Part shown: piece after piece, positions 1 through 7,790 of the stretch
Position numbering within the stretch: the first letter of the stretch is position 1
Layout: each line of letters starts with the position of its first letter
From: JBFMFH01 sp964481395
GTDB taxonomy: Bacteria > Acidobacteriota > Vicinamibacteria > Vicinamibacterales > JAKQTR01
Reading direction: 5' to 3'
Assembly: GCA_964481395.1 (NCBI GenBank)
Contig: CAYZYG010000002.1
Location: 1 to 64,000 of the forward strand
Length of the DNA: 64,000 bases
Program-made: the position numbers and the translations under genes
The notes under the pieces: generated by a model
What the model saw: only the letters and a program-made list of their open reading frames with translations
What the model was told of the DNA's origin: nothing
Database searches by the model: none

Positions 1-1
1 C

Positions 2-754
2 GTCGCGATTGACGGCGACCGCTACAGGGATACCGGATCGGACGCGTGCTCGGTGGACATGACACGAATCGTGGCGGACCCCGGGCCTGCGGCTACCGCG
101 TCCGTTGACGCGGTGGGGTCCGGTGGCTGTGGTGACCTCTCGGGCCAATGGTCGCATGTGACAACCGGGGTCGGTTCGTCCGTCTTCACGCTGACGGCGC
201 GGTCGGACGGCCGGTACGACGTGACGGAGAACGGGCTCGGCAGCGGGCGCGGTGTGGCCGCGACGTCGGGTAATCGTCTTCGGTACGACTTCACGTGGAG
301 CGGCGGCGCCGGGTTCATCGACGTCGTTCTGAACGCCGGCTGCACCCAGGGGACGGGTACGCTCCAGTTCACGGCGGGCCAGTCGGGTCGATTCCCCAGC
401 ACGCTGACGCGCTCCGGCGACCAGGGTGAGGCGGGGCGCATGGGCACACCGTCCGTGGAGTCGTTCGCGGGCGCCTGGGACGTCGAGTCCGACGGCGTCC
501 GCTACGTGCTCACCCTGACGCGGAAGGGAAGCCGTGTCACCGGCAGCTACGGCGACGGCCAGGGTGCGGTCGAGGGCACCGTCACGGGGTCGGTGCTGAC
601 GCTGCGGTGGCGGCATGCGTCCGGACGGAGCGGGACGGCGCAATTGACGCTCTCGGCGGATCGTGCCCGCTTCGCGGGCACCTACGCTGCGGAAGCGTCG
701 GCCGGACTTCCCGCCTCGCGAGGGGCCTGGAACGGCGTGCGGAGGATGCGATGA
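2..754 (+). CDS. Hypothetical protein with two GxW-start beta-domains (5' end outside window)
   Basis: The frame is open to the left edge, so the gene is partial; the first in-window ATG is at 59 but the frame reads through from base 2. I do not recognise the family. The visible part holds two similar segments, one beginning LSGQWSH and one beginning FAGAWDV, each followed by alternating hydrophobic/polar stretches typical of beta strands. It ends with RGAWNGVRR. A GxW start and a late Arg resemble lipocalin-like or other small beta-barrels, but this is only pattern resemblance. The stop overlaps the next ATG (ATGA at 751-754), so the two genes are probably cotranscribed and translationally coupled. 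Function unknown. Confidence 0.7.
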   Translation, partial: VAIDGDRYRDTGSDACSVDMTRIVADPGPAATASVDAVGSGGCGDLSGQWSHVTTGVGSSVFTLTARSDGRYDVTENGLGSGRGVAATSGNRLRYDFTWSGGAGFIDVVLNAGCTQGTGTLQFTAGQSGRFPSTLTRSGDQGEAGRMGTPSVESFAGAWDVESDGVRYVLTLTRKGSRVTGSYGDGQGAVEGTVTGSVLTLRWRHASGRSGTAQLTLSADRARFAGTYAAEASAGLPASRGAWNGVRRMR

Positions 755-1620
755 GTCTAACGACCGGCCGCGCCGACAGGGCAGTTGTCGCCGTCGCGGT
801 GTTCGTCATGAGTATCAACTGGGTTTCGGCCCAGACGTCGTTTGACGAGCGGCGCCGCGAGATGCAGCGCATGCTGCAGGAGATCGAGTCGGGCGAGACC
901 ATTTACGTCCCGTACGGGCGCGATCTCGTCCCGATGGATCGAGAGGAGTTCGTCCAGACGCTGGCCCTGGCGGCGCTCGCGCCACTGTACGTCGCCAGTC
1001 GGGGCCTGATGGATGACACGGCTCCCGACCGCGTGGCACGGCTCACGAGCGGCATCCCGGATCTTGATGCCTACCGGCGGCGCGCGCGGGAGGCCTGGGC
1101 GGCGACCGAGACGCTGCGGCGGACGCTGCGGGCCGAACTCGCGCGGATGTCGGCGGGGGACCGCGTGTTCGACGCGACGTCCGTCGAGAGCCTCCGCGGC
1201 TTCCTGGAAGGGACGTGGCAGCTGGAGGTGCAGATGCCAAGCCCGCCGTCCGGTTTCCGCGAAGCCGTGCCGAAGCTGGCGGATGCACGAGTCGTCATCG
1301 ACCACGCGGCCTGCTCGGCGCAGCCCGGCCAGCAGGGGCTGGTGCGGCAGCGCCAGCGGTGCGCGCTGACCGGGAGTTTTATTCTGCGCGCGGCGAGCAT
1401 CAAAACCGTGGAGGCGCTCCGCGACGCCAGTTTCAGTCCAGGCGCGGACGGAACCGCGTCGGTACGCTTTGCGGTCGCCGCGCCCGACGTGGGAGGCCGG
1501 TTGTTCTTCATGGGCACGGTGTCCGCCGATCGGGGATGGATGGAGGAGGGCCGGCTCGTCTGGAGCTCCGCGATGAGTGACGAGGAGGTTGGCACCTGGA
1601 CGGCCAGGAGGATTCGTTGA
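751..1620 (+). CDS. Secreted hypothetical protein (coiled coil plus GxW beta-domain)
   Basis: 289 aa. The start at 751 is chosen because it overlaps the preceding stop (ATGA) and is followed directly by a signal peptide whose hydrophobic core ends VSA-Q near residue 27. Residues about 30-160 are charged and helical (for example DERRREMQRMLQEIESGE), probably coiled coil. From about residue 150 a domain begins with LEGTWQLEV and ends EVGTWTARR, the same GxW beginning and GxW...R ending as in the upstream neighbour. The pair probably forms a small exported system, with related C-terminal beta-domains. No catalytic motif is visible and I do not recognise the family. Confidence 0.7.
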   Translation: MSLTTGRADRAVVAVAVFVMSINWVSAQTSFDERRREMQRMLQEIESGETIYVPYGRDLVPMDREEFVQTLALAALAPLYVASRGLMDDTAPDRVARLTSGIPDLDAYRRRAREAWAATETLRRTLRAELARMSAGDRVFDATSVESLRGFLEGTWQLEVQMPSPPSGFREAVPKLADARVVIDHAACSAQPGQQGLVRQRQRCALTGSFILRAASIKTVEALRDASFSPGADGTASVRFAVAAPDVGGRLFFMGTVSADRGWMEEGRLVWSSAMSDEEVGTWTARRIR

Positions 1621-1713
1621 GGGGCACACACCGCACCCGTCCTGGTGGTCGACCGGAGTCGCCGGCGCCATCGGCTGGGCTCGACCGAATCACACCAGGC
1701 GCCGTCGGCGCGA

Positions 1714-1719
1714 TATGAT
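1714..1719 (+). promoter_or_regulatory. TATGAT -10-like element, 7 nt before the start codon
   Basis: TATGAT ends 7 nt before the ATG at 1727, and no Shine-Dalgarno precedes that ATG. The geometry fits a leaderless transcript. I see no -35 hexamer at the normal distance. Confidence 0.45.
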
Positions 1720-1726
1720 GCGCCCC

Positions 1727-2494
1727 ATGGTGCGTCGACGGGACTTCGTGACGGGCATGGCCGCGGGCGTCGCGGCGTCGGCGGCCGGGCTCGTCGGGTG
1801 GGAGAAGGCCACCCCTCCGGGCACCCGGCTGCCCTGGGCATCGCGGGAATCGCACCTCAGTTTCTCGCAGCAGGGCGAGGACTTGGTCCTGTATCACGCC
1901 CTGCGCGACGTGCTGAAGATCGCTCGCGCGACGTACATGGACGTCGGCGCGGCGCATCCGGTCCAGGCGAGCAACACCTACCTCCTGTACTTCTCGGGCG
2001 ATCGCGGCCTCCTCGTCGAACCCAATCCGATGTACTGCGGTCTGCTGCGCAGGCAGCGCCCGCGCGACACCGTGCTCCAGGCCGGCATCGGCGTGACGGA
2101 GCAGACGGAGGCCAACTACTACGAGATCAAAGAGCACCCGATGCTGAACACGTTCTCGGCCGAGACGGTCGAGCGCCTGCAGACGGGGAAGCCCGAGAGC
2201 GTGGTCGCCCGCACGGTCAGGATGCCGCTCGTCAACATCAACCGGGCGATCCGGGAGCACCTCGGCCGTGCGCCCGACCTGCTCTCGACGGACGTCGAAG
2301 GGCTGGACTACGACATCCTCAAGACACTGGATCTGAGCCAGTTCAGGCCGGGCATCATTTGCGCCGAGGGCGTGCCGGTGAGCGCTGGCGGCCCGTCGCC
2401 CATCATGGCCTACCTGACATCGCAGGGATACCTGCTGCGCGGCGGTTCGATGGTCAACTCGATCTTCGTCGACGGCCGGCGATTGAGCGCGTAG
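1727..2494 (+). CDS. Tat-exported FkbM-family methyltransferase-fold protein
   Basis: 255 aa. The start at 1727 (ATG) gives a twin-arginine leader: VRRRDFV followed by an Ala/Gly-rich hydrophobic stretch. Residues about 40-240 match the FkbM/Methyltransf_21 fold: YMDVGAAHP (SAM-site loop), LLVEPNP (acidic end of beta-2), STDVEGLDYDILK and a closing segment GSMVNSIFV. FkbM enzymes usually methylate sugar or lipid hydroxyls in the cytoplasm using SAM, so a Tat leader is odd. Either the N-terminus is used as an anchor, or the fold has another role outside. ATGs at 1715 and 1718 are alternatives but lie inside the TATGAT element. Converges on the S9 peptidase gene downstream. Confidence 0.75.
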   Translation: MVRRRDFVTGMAAGVAASAAGLVGWEKATPPGTRLPWASRESHLSFSQQGEDLVLYHALRDVLKIARATYMDVGAAHPVQASNTYLLYFSGDRGLLVEPNPMYCGLLRRQRPRDTVLQAGIGVTEQTEANYYEIKEHPMLNTFSAETVERLQTGKPESVVARTVRMPLVNINRAIREHLGRAPDLLSTDVEGLDYDILKTLDLSQFRPGIICAEGVPVSAGGPSPIMAYLTSQGYLLRGGSMVNSIFVDGRRLSA

Positions 2495-2533
2495 CGGCGG
2501 TGCGGGTGCCGCGCGCGTCGGCACGGCCGGCCG

Positions 2534-2562
2534 GGCCGACGGCGCGATTGGCGCCGTCGGCC
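2534..2562. terminator. Perfect 12-bp hairpin between convergent genes
   Basis: GGCCGACGGCGC (2534-2545), a 5-nt loop GATTG, then the exact complement (2551-2562). It lies in the 122-bp gap between two convergent genes and could end transcripts from both sides. There is no U-tract, so intrinsic termination is inferred from position and stem strength only. Confidence 0.5.
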
Positions 2563-2616
2563 AGCCTGCTTCTGCGCACACGCGGAGCCGCCGCTCTGGC
2601 GGAGCCGACAGCGCCG

Positions 2617-5334
2617 CTACTGCCTTCCGCCCCCGCCTTGCCTTCCACCCTGCCTCCCGTTCTGCTCCGATTCTCTCGACAGCTCGGTCAGATCCACGCT
2701 GTCGGCGGCCCTGCCCAGCAGGTGCCGGGCGAAGTAGTCGATGCGCAGCCACGAGACGTAGGCGCCCGCGGAACCGAACGAGTGCCTCGACCCGGGCACG
2801 ATGAACATGTCGAAGCGCTTGTTGGCCTTGATGAGCGCGTCGGCGAGCCGCAGCGTGTTGGCCGGGTGCACGTTGTTGTCGATGTCCCCATGGACCAGCA
2901 TCAGCCGGCCCTTCAGGTTCTTCGCGAGTTCCGAGTTCTTGTCGATGTCGTACTCGAAGGTCACCTTGCCGTCCTTGTCGGTGACCTCCTTGATCCCGTC
3001 GTGCTTTTCGCTCCAGGTGTTGTTGTAGACGTTGTTCTCGTGGTTGCCCGACTCGGAGAAGGCCACCTTGAAGAAGTCGGGGTACACGAGCATCGCCGCG
3101 GCCGACATGAAGCCCCCGCCCGAGTGGCCCCAGATGCCGACGCGGTTGATGTCGATGCAGCCGTGACGCCGCGCGAGCTGCTCGACGGCCGCCTTCTTGT
3201 CGGCCAGCCCGTAGTCGCGGAGGTTGCCGTAGCCGTAGTTGTGATACCACTTCGAGCGGAGGGGACTCCCACCGCGGTTACCGACCTCGACGACGATGAA
3301 GCCGATCTGGGAGAGGGCGATGTTCTGGTTGCGCGGGTTGAACGCCTTGGTGACGCTTTCGGTCTGTGGGCCTGGGTACACGTACAGAATGACCGGGTAC
3401 TTCCTGGCGGGATCGAAGTCGAACGGCTTCAGCATGTTCCCATACAGATCCGTGATGCCGTCGTCCGCCTTCACCCTGAAGGGCTCGGGGAAGCGGAAGC
3501 CCGCCTCGAACAGCGCGCTGAGATCGGCCGACTCGAGCTTGGTCACGAGTGCGCCGTTCGTATCGTACAGGGCCGATTCCGGCGCGGTGTCCACCCGCGA
3601 GGCGGTATCGACGAAGTAGCGGTTCGACTCGGACAGGCTGGCCGAGTGCGACGCATCCCCCGGATTCAGGAGCTTGAGGCCCGTGCCATCCAGGTTGACG
3701 CGGTACAGATGCGGATAGTACGGATCCTCGCCGGCCTCTCGACCGACTGCGGTGAAGTACATCACGCGCGGCTTGTCGTCGATGCCGTCGAGGGAGGTCG
3801 CGACGTATTCGCCGGAGGTGATGGCGTTCTTCAGCGCCCCCGTGGCCGCGTCGTACAGGTAAAAGTGGCCCCAGCCAGTTCGCTCGGACCAGAAGACGAG
3901 TTCCTGGCCATTGTTCGTCAGGCGCAGGGGCTTGGTCTCGATGTAGGTATTGAGCCGCTCCTCGATGAGCGCCCTTACCTCGCCGGTCTCGGGATTGCCC
4001 ACACAGACGTCCAGACGATGCAGGTCCCGGCTCGACCGGGTGAAGTACAGCTTGTCGGACGTGGCGCTGAGCCACATCGGGGGCGGGCCGTCGCCCGGCG
4101 CGCCCGCGCCGCGGCCGCCGCCGCCCTGCCGCCGGGGCGCCGTGGCGATGGAGACCGACTGGTCCTTGAACCGATCGATCTTCATCTTCACGGCCGCCTT
4201 CGTGTCGCGATCGAACACCGTCAGCTCGGACTGCGGGATGTTCTCCTCACCCGGCATGGCGTAGCGGTAGGTCTGGAGCTTGGGGCGCGGGTTCGCCAGT
4301 GAGTCGATCACCCAGAGATCCCCGACCTTGCGCTGGTCGCGCCGCACCACCGCGAACTTCTTCGAGTCGGCCGACCACACGAGCGTGACCGCTGGAACCC
4401 GGGCGTTCTTGTCGCTGCCTTCCTGCTCGGTCTGTTCCTGCTGATCGTCCTGTTCCTGCTCGATCTGTCCGCCGGCCTGGACGGTCCGGGCGTAGCTGTA
4501 GTGCTCCTCGCCGTCGGTCGTGAGCTGCACTTCCTTGATGGCCGGGTCATCGGCCTTCTTCTGCGCGAGGGCCCAGCTCTCGGCGTCCATCATGAACAGG
4601 TTGTGGTTCCGGGCAAAGACGATGGTCTTCTCGTCTGGCGAGAGCGAGGCCCAGCGGGGGCGCCTCGGCGCGCGGTAGTCGTCGTCCAGGAGATCGAGCG
4701 CGCCGGTGGCCATGTCGTAGGAGAAGTGCAGGGTCCGCGGACGCGAGGCGGCGCCAGCCGCGCCACGGCCCGAGCCCTGTCCGCGCTGGCCCTGCTGCTG
4801 GGGCGCGATCTCGGATCCGTCATCGGACGAGGCCGGGTTCCCGGCTTCAGCGGACTTCTTCTTCACCTCGTCCTTGCCCGTCGCCGGAGGCGCAGCCGCC
4901 GGCTTCGCCGGCTTGACGATCTGCGCGTCGCGCGGCACCGTCACGTCGAACTCGAAGGCTGCGTCCTTGTTCACGAACCTGACGGTGGAGAAGGGCAGGT
5001 GCTGGGCGTCGTACGGCTGCAGCGTGATGGCCGTCAGCGCGGCAGCCATCTTCGCGTGATCGAAGAGCGGTGCTTTCGTCTTCTTCACCGGATCCACGAT
5101 GTAGAACTTGCGGCCCTCCCGGGTCTGGTAGGCGTACCAGAACCGGTCGCCGCTCTCGAGCCACCTCGGCGTCACCGAGGTGTCGAAGACCATCCGGCCG
5201 ACTTTCTGCGCGGTCCAGGCGGCCGCCAGTTCGTAGTTCGGGGCAGGCGTGACGGGCTGCTGCGCGACCGGCGCGGCGCCGATCGCCACCGCCATCGCCG
5301 CGGACAGGCTCCAGGCAACGAAACTCCGCGTCAT
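2617..5334 (-). CDS. S9 family peptidase, dipeptidyl-peptidase IV type
   Basis: 905 aa, exported (signal peptide ends about AAPVAQQ). The start at 5334 is preceded by AAAGGAG (5343-5349) 8 nt upstream; an in-frame GTG at 5343 lies inside that site and is rejected. An N-terminal beta-propeller (DPPIV_N) is followed by an alpha/beta hydrolase domain. The expected triad is visible: Ser738 in GHSGGG, Asp819 in HGDIDNN and His851 in SRHSFG. It should cleave Xaa-Pro (or Xaa-Ala) dipeptides from peptide N-termini in the periplasm. The propeller carries low-complexity inserts (QQQGQRGQGSGRG, QDDQQEQTEQEG, RRQGGGGRGAGA), and the C-terminus ends GGRQGGGGRQ. These are not usual in DPP IV of other phyla. 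Confidence 0.92.
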   Translation of the reverse strand: MTRSFVAWSLSAAMAVAIGAAPVAQQPVTPAPNYELAAAWTAQKVGRMVFDTSVTPRWLESGDRFWYAYQTREGRKFYIVDPVKKTKAPLFDHAKMAAALTAITLQPYDAQHLPFSTVRFVNKDAAFEFDVTVPRDAQIVKPAKPAAAPPATGKDEVKKKSAEAGNPASSDDGSEIAPQQQGQRGQGSGRGAAGAASRPRTLHFSYDMATGALDLLDDDYRAPRRPRWASLSPDEKTIVFARNHNLFMMDAESWALAQKKADDPAIKEVQLTTDGEEHYSYARTVQAGGQIEQEQDDQQEQTEQEGSDKNARVPAVTLVWSADSKKFAVVRRDQRKVGDLWVIDSLANPRPKLQTYRYAMPGEENIPQSELTVFDRDTKAAVKMKIDRFKDQSVSIATAPRRQGGGGRGAGAPGDGPPPMWLSATSDKLYFTRSSRDLHRLDVCVGNPETGEVRALIEERLNTYIETKPLRLTNNGQELVFWSERTGWGHFYLYDAATGALKNAITSGEYVATSLDGIDDKPRVMYFTAVGREAGEDPYYPHLYRVNLDGTGLKLLNPGDASHSASLSESNRYFVDTASRVDTAPESALYDTNGALVTKLESADLSALFEAGFRFPEPFRVKADDGITDLYGNMLKPFDFDPARKYPVILYVYPGPQTESVTKAFNPRNQNIALSQIGFIVVEVGNRGGSPLRSKWYHNYGYGNLRDYGLADKKAAVEQLARRHGCIDINRVGIWGHSGGGFMSAAAMLVYPDFFKVAFSESGNHENNVYNNTWSEKHDGIKEVTDKDGKVTFEYDIDKNSELAKNLKGRLMLVHGDIDNNVHPANTLRLADALIKANKRFDMFIVPGSRHSFGSAGAYVSWLRIDYFARHLLGRAADSVDLTELSRESEQNGRQGGRQGGGGRQ

Positions 5335-5342
5335 GGCAGACA

Positions 5343-5349
5343 CTCCTTT
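5343..5349 (-). promoter_or_regulatory. Shine-Dalgarno AAAGGAG of the DPP IV-type gene
   Basis: AAAGGAG lies 8 nt before the ATG at 5334. It decides that start over the in-frame GTG three codons upstream. Confidence 0.8.
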
Positions 5350-5532
5350 ACGGCCGCGCGCTGGCGTGCGCGGGAAGGGACACTCACGATGTCGGGGTGA
5401 GCGGGCTCAGGTGTACGACGTGCAACGGCGCGCACTGTACCCGTTACGCAGCCGTTCGGGCAAGCCCGAACGGTGCCCGGCCACGCGGGCAGGAGACGGG
5501 CATCCGGTCTCGAGCGGTAGGCAGGCGGCGCC

Positions 5533-6291
5533 GTGAAGTTCATCGGCTCGTGGCGTTTCCGCGTGACTCATGTCCGCGGGGCAGCGACGAGCCTCCAGAC
5601 CTACCTCGAGCGCGACGTGCGGGCCATCAGCACGGTCCGGGACCTGGCGGCGTTCCGGCGGTTCCTGGCTCTGGTCGCCAGCCGGCACGGGCAGGTGCTG
5701 AACAAGTCCGACTTGGCGGCACCGCTGGGGATGAGTGTGCCGGGCGTCGGGCGCTGGCTCGACATCCTCGAGATGACCGGTCAGATCATCCTCGTCCCGC
5801 CGTACTACGAGAATCTCGGCAAGCGTCTGATCAAGTCGCCGCGCCTGTACGTGGCCGATTCCGGGATGGCCTGCCACCTGCTGGCTATCCAGTCAGAGGC
5901 GGAGCTGCAGCCTTCACCGTTCCTGGGAGCCATCTTCGAGGGATTCGTCGCCGCCGAGATCATCAAGGCGCAGCTCCACAGTGGTCGCCGGCGGGAGCTC
6001 TACTACTTCAGGGACCAACAGGGTCTCGAGGTGGACTTCATCGTTCCTGGGCGGGGGAGCGGCCTCGTGCTCCTCGAAGCGAAAGCCGGTCGCACGGTTC
6101 GCCCTGAGGCCGCGTTGCCCCTGCGCCGGCTTGCCGCGTCCCTGCGCATGTCGTCCGGCGCACAGCGGCCGATGGAGCTGTTCGTCGTGCATCGCCCTCC
6201 GCGCGCCGGCGTTCCGAGCCGGGCACTGGCCCCGGGTGTTCAGGCGATCCCCTGGCGGGAGATCGTCGACCGGGTGGTCGGGGAGTCCTGA
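5533..6291 (+). pseudogene. Truncated AAA/DUF4143 ATPase remnant (DUF4143 half only)
   Basis: 252 codons from a GTG. Residues about 22-110 carry the DUF4143 pattern (TYLERDVRAIS, a winged-helix-like stretch with LNKSDLAAPLGMS and VGRWLDILE, then RLYVADSGMACHLL), followed by a PD-(D/E)XK-like tail with EVDFIV and LLEAKAG. Family members are normally about 400 aa, with an N-terminal AAA domain carrying a P-loop. Here an in-frame TAG lies 15 nt before the GTG, and no P-loop is present in the 200 bp upstream. I therefore read this as a 5'-deleted remnant, although the retained half is still open. Intact relatives are often antitoxin-like or of unknown role in accessory DNA. Confidence 0.65.
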
Positions 6292-6339
6292 CCTTCGAGA
6301 TCAGGCCGACGTCGGGTGCCTGATTCGTGTCCTGAGGTG

Positions 6340-6500
6340 ACGTCGTCGCCGTCGAGGGCGCCCGCATCACCGGTACAGTCACGCCCGAGGCACAGGGCCT
6401 CGCCAGCATCACCGTGCGCGCGCTCGATTCGGCCGGGCACTGGATCGGCGCGGCCTCCGCCCTCACTTCCCGACCGGTACGTGTCACCGTCCGGCACGGA
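6340..6500 (+). pseudogene. Possible Ig-like domain remnant
   Basis: One plus-strand frame through this stretch reads as a beta-sandwich-like segment (GARITGTVT, GLASITVRALDSAGHW, RPVRVTV), similar in texture to Ig-like or fibronectin-like modules of large secreted proteins. It has no start, no signal peptide and no continuation. It is best taken as debris of a lost gene. Low confidence, because the call rests on composition alone. Confidence 0.25.
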
Positions 6501-6645
6501 TCAGGCGGCGGAAGCCTCGCGGCCGGCAGGGCGAGTCCCAACGAGCACGTCGACCAACCCCGGGGATCAGCGACTGTGCTTCCGAGCCCACGTACGTGCC
6601 CATCAGGATTGCCAGCACAAACGCTACCCGCGTCAGTTTGAACAT
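6484..6645 (-). CDS. Short orphan ORF with a signal peptide (53 aa)
   Basis: ATG at 6645 on the minus strand opens a 53-codon frame. It begins with a textbook signal peptide (MFKLTRVAFVLAILMG, then SEAQS as a likely cleavage site) and ends 30 residues later in an Arg/Pro-rich tail that looks out of frame. No clear ribosome site precedes it. It is probably the 5' end of a lost secreted-protein gene, truncated in the same decayed region as the neighbouring remnants; a genuine small secreted protein is possible. Confidence 0.35.
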   Translation of the reverse strand: MFKLTRVAFVLAILMGTYVGSEAQSLIPGVGRRARWDSPCRPRGFRRLIRAGR

Positions 6646-6812
6646 CGAGATGTCGCGACCCGGAATCGTGACCCTGATGGCTGACGAGAGCGCCCACCCC
6701 AGAGGGCCTCTGTACGGAGGGGCCCTGCGGTTGGCATCCTCCGTCGTGGCAACGCTGCGCCCCTTCGTGCGGAACGGAAGCAGCTACCACCAGGCAGCGC
6801 CCCCGCTCCTGG

Positions 6813-7370
6813 CTACTTGTCCCTTCCCGTGCCATTCCCCTGGTCGTGCGGGACCTTGACGTACGCGGTGCAGGTTCCGCTGTTGCCGGCCTCGTCGACG
6901 ACCGTGAACACGATGGAGTACTGACGCCCGCTGCCCTTGCCGGACCGCTCGGCCCGCAGACGGCCGGCTGTCACGAGCGACGGCGTCAAGCCCTGGATGC
7001 CGTTGGGGAGGTCGCCGTCTCCCAATCCGTTGTCGGGTTCGTTACTCAGCACTTCGAGGCGGGTCACCCGAAAGACGGTCGACAGATTGTCCGAGGCCGT
7101 TGCCGTCGCGGTGACCTCCCGGAGCATGTGGTTGGCAGGCCACAGAACTGTCGGTGTAGTCCAGAAGGTCTCAGACAGGTCGGCAACCAGCGTCGTTCCG
7201 CCGCGGTCGAGATCGATGACCCAGATACCGAGGGTCCCGCCCTCGTGGCCCCTCATGAAGAACACGCGACCATGGAGTCCAGGGACCGGCTGAGCGGACA
7301 AGGGAGTTGCGCTCAAGAAGGCCGCGAGCAGACCAGGTAGGATGAAGCGGCTTCGAACTTGGATGGCCAT
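6813..7370 (-). CDS. Secreted protein with LWPxNH-type beta-domain
   Basis: 185 aa. The start at 7370 is chosen because GGAGG lies upstream at normal spacing and the protein then opens with a signal peptide (FILPGLLAAFLSATPLSAQ). The mature part contains TPTVLWPANHMLREV followed by TATASDN, a motif of secreted bacterial beta-sandwich (HYR-like) modules that usually stand in tandem. The end, GNSGTCTAYVKVP, is the usual last strand of such a module. With a single module and no enzyme domain, it may be a shortened relative of larger surface proteins. Function unknown. Confidence 0.7.
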   Translation of the reverse strand: MAIQVRSRFILPGLLAAFLSATPLSAQPVPGLHGRVFFMRGHEGGTLGIWVIDLDRGGTTLVADLSETFWTTPTVLWPANHMLREVTATATASDNLSTVFRVTRLEVLSNEPDNGLGDGDLPNGIQGLTPSLVTAGRLRAERSGKGSGRQYSIVFTVVDEAGNSGTCTAYVKVPHDQGNGTGRDK

Positions 7371-7790
7371 GTTCCCTTCCTCCACGATATCGACCACGAT
7401 CTTCTCGGCTGGGCGCTGAGCCGAGTCGGCCAGCTGCACCCATGGCTGACCGACCGAGCGATACCTCGTGCGATTTCCCTGCGCCGGAATGATTCGGCTC
7501 AGATAGCAGGTGGCGACGGCGGGCGTCACCGACGCGCCAGGCGGAGCCTCACGAGGGTCCGGTGCCCGTCGGCAGCCGCGCGCGGCTCAGTGCCAGAAGC
7601 GTTGCCCGGAGGCGCTGCGCAGTATGCCGTCGGCCCCGGCTTACCCCAAGCGACCCTTGCCGCCATCGGCCGTCTTGGCGGCGAATGTCGTCACTTGGCG
7701 AACGTGGCGCGGCCCCTGGCGTCCCGGGGGAGGGGGTTCCGATATAATCCGTGGGCGCCGAACAGGCCCCGCCCCCCCGGCGCCGCGCCC
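7371..7790. other. Divergent intergenic region
   Basis: 420 bp between divergent genes. The only clear signal is TATAAT at 7743-7748, 42 nt before the ATG at 7791; I find no matching -35 hexamer. Nothing else recognisable. Confidence 0.4.

Larger units (their letters stand above)
6292..6812. other. Decayed intergenic stretch
   Basis: About 520 bases without an intact gene. It contains the Ig-like remnant and the orphan signal-peptide ORF listed separately. I see no transposase, terminal repeats or tRNA that would explain the decay. Confidence 0.5.

Noticed and set aside
1645..4302. 885-codon plus-strand open frame
   Set aside because: It is antisense to the DPP IV-type gene and out of frame with the FkbM gene. 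Long antisense frames are expected at this GC content, and the translation has no domain.
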